Shown piece by piece: positions 36,853 to 48,488 of a stretch of 64,000 bases of DNA. Position numbers and translations under genes: made by a program. The notes beneath the pieces are model-generated. The model did no database searches. It was not told the origin of the DNA and saw only the letters and a list, made by a program, of their open reading frames with translations. Positions within the stretch are counted from its first letter, which is position 1, and each line of letters starts with the position of its first letter. Origin of the DNA: Metarhizium brunneum (Eukaryota; Ascomycota; Sordariomycetes; Hypocreales; Clavicipitaceae); NCBI RefSeq assembly GCF_013426205.1, contig NC_089425.1, forward strand, positions 1,798,001 to 1,862,000, read 5' to 3'.

Positions 36853-39800
36853 TCAACTAGCCGGAGGCATCCACCACCCGGCATGAATATTTTCTAGATC
36901 CTCGGGTACATCCCATCCGTGGTTTACAGCTGCTCGTATATAGGCTGCTACGGCCTCTGCAATACCATAGTCGGCGTTCCTTTGCCTTGTGTCCAGCCTT
37001 GCTGGACGCTCTGTATCGCAAAGGCCCAGGCGGATTTGTAGAAACACCATCTCCATGCTCATGGCCGGAGACCAGCCTGAGTTGGTCAACATCTCAGAGC
37101 AAATCGCTCCTCCCGCTGTGACATGACCTCCGCCCCCTTCTAGGAACGGCAGGAAGCGAGGTCGAATAATTCTCACGAACGGTGGGCTCATAGGAAAGTT
37201 GCTACCGAAGCGGACCTCTAGGACAATACTTCTTAGTCCCCTCGATTTCATGTCCATGGCAAGAGGAAGCCCCGAATCGAAAGAGTGAAACTGGACGATC
37301 CACTGGAAGAGATTGTCAATGGCTAACGCGTCGACAGACCAGCCTAGTGATGCGGCATGATTTTGTGATTGAATAGTATGAATATGTTTCAACTCTCTGG
37401 TCAGGGTTTGGAGGGCCATCGGCGATGATGTTGCCCAGCTAGGAGGTGGAAGTTGAGGGATGGTCTTATAGTCTAATGAACCCAAGGACACAGTCATGTT
37501 CTGGGTAGAACGGGTGTTTTTTTTGCCGATTTCGCTCCATTTTGTACTCTTCCAAGGTGATGGTGATGAAGCCAGGCCGCAGGAACTCGGTTCAGGCGAT
37601 GTACTGCGTTGACGTTTCCGACTCTCATGTGCTCTGTACAGCTTCAAGATATCATCGACCAAAATTTCCGGATGATCTCCGCTCTCACTGTCACATGATT
37701 CATCATCGATCTTATTTGTGACAGCCGTGATGGAATCCAATGCCGTGTTGCCCAACGTCAGACCCAGAGCCTCTTGTTGTCTGGCAACGGAAAGAGCACT
37801 CAGTGGAATTTGCAAGGGATCCATACTATATTCATTCATAATGCAGTGTTCCGGGTCTTGTTGAATATACCCAGTGCATTCTGGGCCAGATGGGGCAAAA
37901 AGGGGATTTTTGAGCGCATTCTCGGTGGGATCAATCTGTATCAAAAGATACCGGCATTGTATCCATTCTTCCTTGTCAACAACGAAGTGAGGATGAGAGG
38001 CAACAAATTCTTCAGGCTTGTTGACAATCTCGCATATACTTAAAGCCAGCGAGATCCTAAGTTCTGAACCCATCCAGCAGTGACGAAAAGGCTAGCAGCA
38101 GGTTCATGAATCGTTAGCTGTGTTGCAGTTGAAAGGAGGGGACAAACAGCTAAAATTTGAAAGCCTTTTGAGGGTTTTAAACGTACGGCTTTGGCACAAA
38201 AATCTAATCTTGTCGAATATGTCTTGCTCACCTCCATATGTTTGCTGAAATAAACCCCATTGCCATAGGACCTCCCATGTCGGGTTTGCTGGAAATCCAG
38301 CCCTGCGCGAATTATGCTATGCCAATTGGAAATCGGGCTGCCATGCCAGACGAAGAGGCTTGGTGGCTTGACTGTTGACTGATTTTTACTCTTCATCTCC
38401 TGTAGAGTTTTCAGAAACGCAAACTCTTTTTCTGGAGATCCTTGCGCAAAACGAAACTGCATCCAGCCATTCTCTAAGGGACGAATTAGATTTGAAGTTG
38501 CCTTCCTCATAGCCGCCGACGGCGGATTTTGATTACTAGAGTGAGCTGCAAGGTCTTTGGACGGTACAGGGCCGTCTTGGACGATGTAAGAAGTGTTTGA
38601 AGCGACAATCCAACGCATAAGAGACAGTGCAGAGGTGTTTATTCGTTTCCACGAGGATAGCATTCGGCCAGGTTCATCCAATAAGTAGCTTCTCATTTCC
38701 AACACGGAGGGGAGGTTATCAAGCAACTCCGTTAATGCAATAGCGCGCTGGTCAGCATCGAGATTGTCAACGTCGTGCTCGTACAGAAATATAAACCCCG
38801 ACTGCCAGAAATCTTTTTTGGAGGGGACGGCAGTGCTAAAGATCAATTCTGAGATCGAGATCTCAGCCCGGTTCTTCGGCCAAATGATGGAGTTGGTTGT
38901 TTCGTACTTATAAAGGCCATCGTCAAGAGTCTCTGACACATAACATGTGTGTTTTTCAATGGCTATGTACTTATCAGCACAAATAACATAGGTACTGCTT
39001 ATACCGAGGACATTACACCTGAAGCTAAGGATGATGATAGTGGTTCATAGCTCCGAGTGTCATTGAACTTACATCCCGCCTTATTGGTAAGCATTGCAAA
39101 CCAATCTCCGTTACGCATTCTTTTTCGAATATTGGTACCCATTGGTTCATTCTTGGCTCGTAGGATTCGAAATTGTTGAGACTGAATACATGTCTCTATC
39201 TCAAGGTGTGGCGCCGATTGCTGGATAACGGGCGCCCTCAAGGCCAACCCACACGGAAATTCTCGAATACTTCTTTGAGTCTCCCCGGAATAGAAGAAGC
39301 TGATCAGAAGGTCAACTACATAGGGGCTACTTATGACCTCGTGTTCAATATTTGGTCCTAGACCCAAAGCCAGGTACTGATACAGGCATAGGTCCTTTGT
39401 ACAGACATAAGGTTTGAGTGGTACAAAGTCTGTCTGAAGTTTCAGATGGCATACGATGCAATATTCGGTGCACTTGCAGAACCGACGAAGAGCAAATTGC
39501 ATTGCAACGAGAGGGAAGCTGATGCTGGCTTCGTCATCTAAAGCAAAGTCGTGTTGCAGACTTGAAGGAGCATGTGTTGAGATTGGAATCTCGTGGCCCG
39601 CACCCGTTAAGCCCATATTGTTCTCTGTCGCAATCTTAGACTGGATGCGTCCGATATATTCGTGCATGGTGGCCTGCGCTTCATCCCAAGTATGTCCGTA
39701 CGCTCTTCGAAATCTTAACAAACTAACAAATGACTTATTGAAAAGCATATCGATTGAATTAGACATACAAACAGAGGAGAACGCTGGAAGTGTGCTATCC

Positions 39801-40739
39801 GGGTCGTCGGAATTCTTAGTTGCAGTCGGGCTATATTGAAAGGCCAATCTCACTGACTCAATAGATGGCTTGGCCGATGAGCATCTTCCGAATCTGAATT
39901 GAACGACGGGATGTGTCCGAGATGAATGAAGCAGTGTTGCTATACTCGGATAGCCATTTGGAAGTCGCATAAGTAATACGATGTAATCAGTCACTTTGAT
40001 GTCCCAAGCATGCATCGTTTCCGACGTAATACCTAGTTTGGAAATCCTGATAGACAATGATATTACCTCCAGTGGGCGATCGGCAGTATTTGGGAAAATT
40101 CCAACCGTTACCCCAGCTTCCTTAGCCGTTTTCAAGTCTTTGCAGAGTCTCTGCAGTTCCTCTTTCTCAAGAAGCCGACCGCATACATCTTGGCACTTAC
40201 CATCGGCTCGGCTTTTCTCAAGTTGCGGAAAAGCCTCGTCATCACTAATCTCGAAAGAGTCGTAAAATTCATAATCAGGCGTATCCTGGTCTGGAGAGGC
40301 GCTGCTTCCAAAGCCGGACTCGAGGGTGTCATCAAAGCTTGCTGTGAGCTGGTCTGACACAGTCTGAATGACTTCATGCAACGTTGATCCTCTCGTCGAG
40401 GATGAGATGAGTTCGAGAAGGGAGAGAACTTTGGTGTCGCAAGTTTCTGACGAGGTAAATACCATGAAGCACGAATCATCTGGATAAGACGTCACATCTA
40501 TAAGCCATTAGCGTTGAGAAAATAATGATCCCGTCTCTCGGTCTAATATTGGCAAGAGGTGTCGGAGACGCACCCATTGAAAGTATCTTTATCTCCAAGG
40601 GCTCTTCCAAGGAGTCATTGGAATACAACAATGATACTTCGCCATCGGAGTCGCCTCGTCGAATTCCCGAAATGCTATCATATTGTGTTTCTCTCGCTTT
40701 AGCCAAATCTGCCAGGAAGGCTCTTGCGCTAGAACTCAT
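36853..40739 (-). CDS. PARP catalytic domain fused to UBE2Q-type UBC domain
   Basis: Four minus-strand exons are proposed: 40574-40739, 39073-40497, 38187-38962 and 36853-38091. Phases agree, giving 1201 aa. The start is MSSSARAFLADLAKARETQ. The PARP signature is WHGSPISNWHSIIRAGLDF (about residue 736), then GNGVYFSKHME (Tyr 768). This resembles the PARP6/8/16 group, and no canonical third-position Glu is obvious, so mono-ADP-ribosylation or weak activity is likely. The C-terminal UBC fold has FPMSPPFVRIIRPRF and GGAICSEMLTNSGWSP, with the predicted active Cys near residue 1120, as in UBE2Q. A Cys-rich stretch (CKCTEYCIVCHLKL) lies in the middle of exon 2. Similar PARP-UBC fusions are known in fungi. 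Their substrates are unknown to me. The junction at 38963-39072 is the least certain: the donor GTAAGT is perfect, but the acceptor could be elsewhere, since coding-like sequence (TYVICADKYIAIEK) extends upstream. Confidence 0.85.
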
Positions 40740-42238
40740 CTTCGCCTCCAAAAAAAGCAAGCTGGAAACTGGACGTGGGAGCTGTGGTGGAAAATATGAG
40801 AGGGGAGCAGAGAGAACGTTGGATATTAATTAGTAAAATGCCTGGTGGATAGGATGATCTCGTCCTGTGACAGGGACACCCATCGATAGGCAGTTTGCAA
40901 CTACGAGTTTGGCAAAACCGCAAACAGGGTCAGCCAACGGTCTGGTTGGATTGGCAAGCAAATGGCGGTGCGTCAAGGGAAGCCGCAAGACTATCCTGCC
41001 TTCAACATGACAACGGCGTGATAACGAAGGCGTGGGTCGCTCTAGTTGCGCTGGCCAGCTGTGAAGAATATAGATTCCGAAGGCTGTAGAGTCTAATGAC
41101 GGAGATGGGAAAATGCGGCGATAGCCAAATCAAGATCAGTGACAGTTGAAGTTGGGAAAGCAGCCTCGAGGTTCGTCGACGAAATTAGACTGTTAGGCAA
41201 CCATGCTTGTGCTTATACTTAAGCACCGACTCTGGTACCTACCGAAGCACCCGGCTTGAGTGCCAAGATCAGGTATTGGGTACCCGAAGGCAGCAAACGA
41301 CGTCTCTGGGCAGCTTGGGAGAGAGGAGCGCGGAGGCATGTTTGGCGGTCGCCTTGGCCTAAGTACTTCCCTACCTTAAGTTTAAGTACTTCAATACTAA
41401 GTATTTAAGTAAGTGCTTAAGTAAGTAGGTACTTAACTTAGGGAACCTACTTTACTTACTTAAGTACTACTTAGAAGTAGTAATTTACCTAGAATTATAC
41501 CACAGTGCATTCTTGCATCTCTTACGGTCGCAAGGCGTTGCGCCCAAGTGGTTTAACAAACTGCCCTTTGCCCTCTTCTCTGCCACTCTGTGGCTGTCCG
41601 TAGATATTATTTTTGGGCAATTGGCGCAGGCCGTCGTGGCGGCCCAGGCCCCGGAGCCTCAACCGGAACATGAACTTCAAGCCTCCCGCCTCCCCCACCA
41701 GCCCACCTGACATTTTCGCTAGTAGTAGTATGTCAAATGGCTCGTGGGGCCTCCTCTGATACAATTTTCTTAGGTAAGCAACGCCCCACGAGGCATTTGA
41801 CAGCTAAAGAGATGGGGTCGGTCTGGTATTACTGTGGGCTGCGGGCCTCAGCTGCGCCGCCGGTCAGCCACCGAGAGTTGACAAACCGGAGTCACTGGCG
41901 CTAGACCAGACTGACACCTGGCGCATCTGGACTCAGCTTAAGGCATCGCGCACCTCGCATCATCAGCTATACGCGCCGTCACGCTTGGCTGGTGCTTTCG
42001 CCTCCAATCCGACACTACCACAGTCCATGACCAACTAGGGCGGCTTTTGCGGAAGCTCCAAACCCCCTTTTGGCTTTCGCTTAAGCCGTTCAATGTTCAA
42101 GGCGACACGTCAATAACACATCTCTACCGGCCGTCTTTGCCTCTACCGACTGTCCTTCCGAACTACGTAGTCCGTGATCTGTGATCCGACTGCAACTCTC
42201 TCTCCGAAAATCATTCCTCATCATCCTTTCTTGCTACA
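40740..42238. other. Intergenic region with AAGTA-rich palindromic tract
   Basis: This is the divergent promoter region between the PARP-UBC gene and the membrane-protein gene at 42239. No coding region is supported. An AAGTACTTA-rich tract is listed separately. The last 200 bases are C/T-rich and look like a leader. Confidence 0.6.
41358..41491. repeat. AAGTA/TACTT-rich imperfect palindromic tract
   Basis: About 130 bases are built from repeats of TTAAGTA, AAGTACTTA and TTACTTAAG in both orientations, so most of it can pair with itself. A related tract with ACTTAAGTAAGTACTTAA lies at 46333-46450 in another non-coding region of this window. It is low in complexity and not coding. Confidence 0.75.
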
Positions 42239-44173
42239 ATGCCCAGACAATACATCTTATTTGGGCGGCCGGTGCCGCCATTCACGGCTCGGCGTCTGAC
42301 CTTCTTGTTACTCGGTCTCTCTATATTTGCCATTGCCCTAATATCGACTCTGACATCCGGCGTACCAGCCTCACCGAGTCTCTCAGCCTATGACACCAAG
42401 CTGTCCGTCCCCCATGTGCCAAACATGCCGCATATCGGTGACTCGCTTTCCAAGAGCTTCCTCAACCCGTTCCGACAAAAGTCACATCCTCCCCCGCATA
42501 ACGATAAAGACGAATATGCAGGATCGTCCTGGTTATCTGATTGGAAGTGGCTTAAAGTTCCGTTTTCTAGCATCATAACTGTGGATGAAGACAGGGCGTT
42601 GCTTCCTCCGTTAAAACCCCGCCAACCAGTGTATTGTTACTACGACGCAACAGCTAAGAAGACGACGGAAGAAAAGGACGCCGAAAGCGAGTTGCTCCTT
42701 ACTTGGAGGAGAGCCTGGTGGGCGCAAGGTTTCCGGCCCGTAATTCTCAGCGCTTCCGAAGCCATGAATAACCCCTCGTATGATCTCATTCAGAGACTCA
42801 ACGTTGACCCTGATCTCATGGCAGACCTGATGCGTTGGCTGGCCTGGGACACCATGGATGGAGGCATATTGACCCACTACACGTTGCTGCCCGCGGTTGC
42901 GAAGGAGGATTCACTACTCGCGTTTCTTCGTCGTGGCGAGTATCCCCATTTGACCCGGTGGAAGGATCTGGAAGATGCGCTCTTTGTCGGCCACAAGGAC
43001 CAAATCAAATCGGCCATACAGGCGGTTACGAACATCGACCCAAAAAAGCTAGCAAGTGTCAAATCCCTCATCTCGGGAGTGCCTGACGAAGTTATTAAGG
43101 TCGAGAAGGCCACCATGCCACTTGCCGCGTATACTCCTGTCATCATTGCCAAAAAGTACGCTAAAGTTGCGGACGAGATCAAGAGGCATCGTGCCAGCGG
43201 GCTTGTCAGCCTCAACAAATTAATAACTACTCATTTGCATGTTGCGTGGCAGAACCGATTTTCCGATGGTATTGAAGTCATTAAACCTTTTCCGGACCAC
43301 ATGAGCACCTTGGTCAGCAATGCTTTGCAGCTAGCCAGAGATCTGGCCTCGTGTTCGGATAGTCCCATGCCAGCAACTTGTCCACCGAACCTGCCAAGAT
43401 GTACCCCGTGTGTTGCCATGTCGCCTATGCCAGTCACAACACCTACTCGATTTCACAACACGAGCAAGGTATTCAGCATTGGCACTGTCCCTCATCCTTG
43501 GACGTTGACCCTGGTCAAGGAGATGCGAGAATCGTTCAACGTCTCCTGGATCCGCCAAGAATCTCCACGAGACTCGTGGATTAGAACGGTCACCGAAGCC
43601 CTTCTTGGACCTGGCGTCACTACTACCCTGCGTCTAGTTCGCCTGAAAGAAGCAGTTGCCGGCGACTATGCCACTTCTCGTTCTCTGTGGGTTGCAGCTG
43701 AAAAGGATATGCCTTCCGACATGAGCTGGTATTTTGGCTTCGCCATCCCCAAGAAAGTGCTGGATTTGGGCCAAGCCCAGCCTCCTGTCCCCGCGGACCG
43801 TTTGCCAGGAAAGGAAAACAAGCAGCCTCACAAAAACAACGGCCCAGTAGTCACGCCAGAAGAGAGAGCCTCGGAGCAGCCACTCATCGATCAGGCAAAG
43901 AAGGTTATCGGCTTGACCAAGTCCACTGACGAAACAAGGCTGCGTGCATCCTTAGAAGCCTGGAATATGGCCGATATGGAGATCTGGAAATTTGTTCGGG
44001 CTTTTCAATCACGCCGACACCAAGAGCGTGAGGAGTGGGAGAAGCTAGAAGCCAAATACAGCGGTGGCTCCGGGACTGAGAAGGGCCGCAGTGCTTGGTT
44101 TCGCTGGCAGGATCGTAAGCAAGACGACGGGCGACCCGAAGAGCAGGAGGATGCAACTCCCAAGGCCAAATAA
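42239..44173 (+). CDS. Type II membrane protein, possible glycosyltransferase-like fold
   Basis: A single-exon frame of 644 aa. Residues about 20-40 are one hydrophobic helix (TFLLLGLSIFAIALISTL) after a short basic N-terminus, giving a type II (lumenal C-terminus) topology. The lumenal part has PVYCYYDATAKK, then TWRRAWWAQGFRPVILSAS, and LMADLMRWLAWDTMDGGIL. That last piece resembles the segment of GT32-type sugar transferases that precedes the metal-binding DxD, although no DxD is present. Cysteines in CSDSPMPATCPPNLPRCTPC and several N-glycosylation sequons (NTSK, NVSW) also fit a secretory-pathway protein. The C-terminal 130 residues are charged and helical. I do not know a named ortholog. 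The glycosyltransferase link is inference from pattern only. A homologous frame in other fungi would support it as a real gene. Confidence 0.8.
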   Translation: MPRQYILFGRPVPPFTARRLTFLLLGLSIFAIALISTLTSGVPASPSLSAYDTKLSVPHVPNMPHIGDSLSKSFLNPFRQKSHPPPHNDKDEYAGSSWLSDWKWLKVPFSSIITVDEDRALLPPLKPRQPVYCYYDATAKKTTEEKDAESELLLTWRRAWWAQGFRPVILSASEAMNNPSYDLIQRLNVDPDLMADLMRWLAWDTMDGGILTHYTLLPAVAKEDSLLAFLRRGEYPHLTRWKDLEDALFVGHKDQIKSAIQAVTNIDPKKLASVKSLISGVPDEVIKVEKATMPLAAYTPVIIAKKYAKVADEIKRHRASGLVSLNKLITTHLHVAWQNRFSDGIEVIKPFPDHMSTLVSNALQLARDLASCSDSPMPATCPPNLPRCTPCVAMSPMPVTTPTRFHNTSKVFSIGTVPHPWTLTLVKEMRESFNVSWIRQESPRDSWIRTVTEALLGPGVTTTLRLVRLKEAVAGDYATSRSLWVAAEKDMPSDMSWYFGFAIPKKVLDLGQAQPPVPADRLPGKENKQPHKNNGPVVTPEERASEQPLIDQAKKVIGLTKSTDETRLRASLEAWNMADMEIWKFVRAFQSRRHQEREEWEKLEAKYSGGSGTEKGRSAWFRWQDRKQDDGRPEEQEDATPKAK

Positions 44174-44487
44174 GAAACCAAAAGCATTGCATGGCATGTA
44201 CGATTCGGCGTTTCGGAATATTGGATCATGATTTATATACATTTCTCCAGGTAGGAGTGGACCTTCTACTGTGTAACACGCAGGACTATGGGATCATATA
44301 ATCAAGGCAAATAGTAAAGATACGATCAAAGGAAAGCAAACAAATATGAACTTTTGAAGATATCGATGGCATATGTGATCAGGTTGAACTGTCACTACCA
44401 AGAAGTGAACCCCCCTCTCTATCCAGCGACAAACGTTGAGTCGCCGCAGAACAGAACAAACATGCGTCCGTCCACTCCCCAATCCCT
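44174..44487. other. Short convergent intergenic region
   Basis: This 314-base interval contains the 3' regions of the two flanking converging genes. It is AT-rich with no coding signal. Confidence 0.6.
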
Positions 44488-45520
44488 TTACACACGGACA
44501 GTATCACCACCCATCTCGCCACTCAACTCCCTTGATGTCGGACCGCGTCTACTCAAGCCCTCTGCTACATCAATATCCTCTCGGGCTGCGAACCCATTAT
44601 TCTTGGCGCTATTTATAGCGGCCACGCCGCTCTTCTGCGAAACACCCGCGTACGTACGCATCGCAAGACGGGCTGCTTCGACGACCTTTTCAGCCTGCAG
44701 GACAGCTTCCTTCAACGCCCGCGCCGTGGCATCCGACTCGTGGCCGCAGTTGGTGGAGCAGTTCCTATCGTCGAGCAGATCACGGATATGGCCGCTGAGC
44801 CACACGCCATGGAGCTGTTGCGGCGTCATGTCCTTTGCGCCGGAGATGGTGCCGCGGCAGGTGGGATGGCCGCAGAGGCAGGTGAATGGCTGGTTCATGT
44901 GCCATTCCGTGGAGGGGTAGAAGAACTATTAGAGTTTCAGTCCGTCACGTAGCTACAGGGTGTTGCTGCCATGGCTTGGTGGAGGGAACAGGGGGATTTG
45001 CGAGGCTTTGGGAAGGGGGGGGACTAACAGTGAGTTCGTCGCCGGGCTTGAGGCCCTTTGGTCCGACGAGGACGTTCATGTTCCCAGTGTCAAATATCTA
45101 TTCCAGTCAACGTCTTTACTACGTTATTTGACGTCATTCACCTCAATCTCTACCCCTGACTTTCGACGCGTCACACCTCTTCTTGCAACCCCCCGCGTGG
45201 ACAGGGTCGAATGCCCATCATCCATGGCCATCGAATACAACTCCAGAACGGGGACGACTAACAAGGGACGGTTCACAAGAGTGATTGATATACAGCAAAT
45301 CGCTATTCAGATTAAAATGGCTATGCCGGCCCATCTGCACGGTGGCGTACGTCGGCTCGTCGGCAACAGTGCAAGGCGGGAAGGAGAGCTTCGCAAAGAC
45401 AGCAAACGGCGGCAGTGTCACCTTGGAGTAGCTCTTGGTGGTGAACTCTTGCTCGTTGATGACGACTTCCTGAACGGCAGGGTGAGAGGGCTGCTGCCAG
45501 TGCGGGGTGAGGGGGGCCAT
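44488..45520 (-). CDS. Small SET-domain protein
   Basis: Three minus-strand exons, 45263-45520, 45029-45097 and 44488-44925, all joined in phase 0, give 254 aa. The SET core motif is YINHSCEPSL (residues 77-86, NHSCEPN-like). It is followed by NMNVLVGPKGLKPGDELTFF, matching the GEELTxDY block of SET domains. Then comes a post-SET-like Cys cluster (FTCLCGHPTCRGTI), which may bind zinc. The N-terminal GxG S-adenosylmethionine-binding motif is not evident, and the final half of the domain is standard. Donors are GTTAGT in both cases, and the acceptors are TAG. The substrate cannot be told, and some such fungal proteins may be non-catalytic. The last 100 residues are helical and charged without a known domain. 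Confidence 0.82.
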
Positions 45521-46332
45521 TGTTTGCTTGATTGGCACGTGGTGAGAGAAAGAGGGTGGTGTTGTAGGGCAGGTTGATTGGCCTTTCGTACAGACTGCTG
45601 TTTCGATGCGTCGGTCGTGTTTGGTGATGCTCGAATGGGCGAATGTCGACGGGGGCGCAGTGGAGGGACGGTACTTATAAGAGACCACATGCAGTTGCCG
45701 TGACAGAAAGTCTATTTCTAACTGGCACCGTCTTTGCTCCACGAAGCTCTGGAATACCCGGAGCTAGGGATCGGCCATGGGGTCAAATTGGGAAACGGCG
45801 CTAGGAGGGCTGCCGCGGCTTTCATTAATTTCCTCATGCGCTCTCTCCTTTTTGACCTCTCTTGATTCGATTCAAGTGTCGTCGATTAGCCCAGTCCCGA
45901 TTGCCGAGGACCAATGTCGCCGATCCCAGCCATTGAGGCCCACATTGCCCCGTATCCAACGGTCCCAAGCAACACGCAACAAGCAAGCCAGGCCAACCCG
46001 TCTTTTTAGCCGCATGTCCGGCGACGACAGGGACATGGCAGCTCGAAGGAGCTCGGTTGGTGTTTTTTTTTCTGTGCAGGGCATGCAGAGCTTTTCCAAG
46101 GCATCTTCGCGTAACTGTGGACAGATGCATGGAGCAGGTGGCTTTTTTTGCTGTAGAGACAGACGTCTGGAGAAGCAGGATTGGGGTCGTGTTGCGTCTG
46201 CACGGAAAAGAAAGCGAAATGGTGCCTGGCGTTTACGGTCGTCGATGGCACGGCAATCCTCGTGGCGGCTTTGAGCTTGAAGAGGGGCTGCAGAGCCACC
46301 ATGCGCGTCCTCGGTGCGGCCACAGGGCTAGT

Positions 46333-46450
46333 TGTACCTTAAGTGCCCTGCTTACTCAGTACTTAAGTAAGTACTTAAGGCACATATGTAGATACCTAGG
46401 TACCTAGGTACCTGGGTAAAGTAGGTACCTACAGTACCTCAGGTACCTTA
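46333..46450. repeat. TACCTAGGTA and ACTTAAGTA palindromic tract
   Basis: A dense run of self-complementary units: ACTTAAGTAAGTACTTAA, then GATACCTAGGTACCTAGGTA and GTACCT repeats. Exact TACCTAGGTA copies occur here (46393) and elsewhere in the window at 581, 2410, 6723 and 49103, all in non-coding DNA. It shares units with the tract at 41358-41491. Confidence 0.75.
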
Positions 46451-48122
46451 CTGCGCCAAGGTCGTTCTGGTGACTGCCCCCTGGCTATCAGCTATGACAA
46501 GACAGCTTGTTAGAGTTCAATGTTTTCATTCAATATTTGACATTAGACTTTTCCACTGTCTTGTAATAGTTGTGCTGTCACCAGAACCAGGGGCCGCGAG
46601 CGTACTTAAAGGTGAGCACGGAATACGGAGTACACCTTGGACAGTGCCTAAATCCGGTGCGGTGTTGGTTGCGGTTTCCATTTGCTCAAGTCGGAAATAT
46701 GCACACCAGAGCCAGGCAACAGACTGGCTTCACTTCCTCTGGTCGTATCGTGTCCCTGTCTTATGTTGGCGCTACTCAAGGCCTCCCAACTCGCCGCTCA
46801 TGCGTCTTAACCACATGTCAACGGGAAGTCCCGCTCGTCATGAAACTAGTACCGTCGTCATACTCCGCTCGCTCTTTGCCGTGGTACCTAACCTAGTACT
46901 AAGACCATGTCACCATGAAGAAGGTTAGCCCAGACCTCATGTCCAGGAGTGCACACTTCGCCTTTCTGTAACCGTTCGAGCCTCGCCATGACTATACGCT
47001 GCCTCCTCGTCCTTGCCCGGGACGATGAAAAACCTATCAAGGTTCGCACATGCAAGTATGCAAATCAGTTTCAAAACAGCTCTCTGGCCAGTCTGGGAAG
47101 TTGAGGGTAGTTGTCCCGAAATAGCCAAGCCTCCTAGCAGGCACCATAGTGTACATACCTTGCCCAGCCGCTCTGAGCGGCAGTTGAAACTTGATGTAGA
47201 AACCGCCGCAGCGCAGATGAGACGAGACATGCCCCATCTGTGTCAACCTCGATGTCCGAGCTTCGGGGGGGGGGACATTTATCACGGACTATACGGAGTA
47301 GTCCTGTACCAGACTACAATGTTTTCACTGCCGCCAAGGCCTGCTCCTTGGTAAATGTTTCAATTCCCCAATGTATGGTACAGTTTGTGACAAAGATCTA
47401 TCGCCAGTCGTCAAGTATACGCTACCATACTACAGCACACACCTCTACGCCATGGTATTATATTGTACAGGTCGCGACAACTACACTGAATATTGACATC
47501 GGACCATTTACACCCTGCTGAAACATTTGTTCTCACATATGCAGTGTGGCGCGCGCACAATGTACCCTAGATGCGAAATACGTATGAACATTTATCGAAA
47601 CTCACCTGCCATTGGTGTCGCCAATCTCGCCAAGATCATCGCCCACAGCCGTCCATTGTCAGAAAACGGCTAATATGGGCTGAGCGCGTGGTCCCTTTCG
47701 GCCGTGGAACTTGCGGGAAGCGTGTGGTGCCTCAGTTTGTTTCATCCTTCTCCGTTCACCCCAAAGCTTCTCCATCCTCGGTTTGCTATTTTGGGCTGGG
47801 ATACCTGGGGTTTTGCTTTTGCTTTTGTCAGAGCGCAAGTCTGGAAAGGGAAACTAACAGCTCATGACTGGGCATTTTGAACCTGATGACCTCCCGGGCC
47901 TTTTTTTTCACCCTGGTGTTGACAAGTACAATCGTCTTTATAAACCCAGCAGCTTCCGCTACTGTCGAGGCCCGACGACGCTGAAAACTAAGGCAGTTCG
48001 ATAGCCTCTCGATAGAACTGCTGATTTCGATCCAACGGTTTGCTCACTCCTCTGAGGGTTGGAGAATTTGAATCCGTGCTGCGTTATCGACCCCTTTGGC
48101 ACTGTATGCGATTCTCCAAACT

Positions 48123-48488
48123 CTATATGGAGTATGAGTTAATAAAACTGATCATAATATTCACAACAGCATCCAGCATGTACCGCCTGTCCCCGCTTCT
48201 GTCGACTTGGTCAGGGGATGCGGCAGATCCTCCGCCGAAGCCAAAACCAATCACACCCATCCCAGAACCTGATGGACCCGACGAACGGTAGTAGCACATT
48301 CTCACTGTCGGCTTGATCAAGACATATTCAAAATGAGTGATGTGTTTTTCGGGTGCGTATTTGTCGTGGAGATTAATGTTTGACGATGGCTTTGACTTTT
48401 TGGATGGAGCGACGTGATTAGGGAGAGGTTCTTGGGTAATTAGCAACAGAGCGATGGCACAACTACCACGTAGACTAGATGCGGACAC
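48123..48488 (-). CDS. Doubtful small protein
   Basis: A 121-aa frame on the minus strand. Its N-terminus has a short hydrophobic run (CAIALLLITQ) that could be a weak signal peptide, and there is a Gly-rich stretch (GMGVIGFGFGGGS) later. No family is recognised, and codon use does not clearly stand out from the surrounding non-coding DNA. It could be a small secreted protein or chance. Confidence 0.2.
   Translation of the reverse strand: MSASSLRGSCAIALLLITQEPLPNHVAPSKKSKPSSNINLHDKYAPEKHITHFEYVLIKPTVRMCYYRSSGPSGSGMGVIGFGFGGGSAASPDQVDRSGDRRYMLDAVVNIMISFINSYSI

Noticed and set aside
45777..46274. 165-aa plus-strand frame
   Set aside because: Arg/Ser-rich and overlapped by equally long minus-strand frames. 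No feature supports coding.
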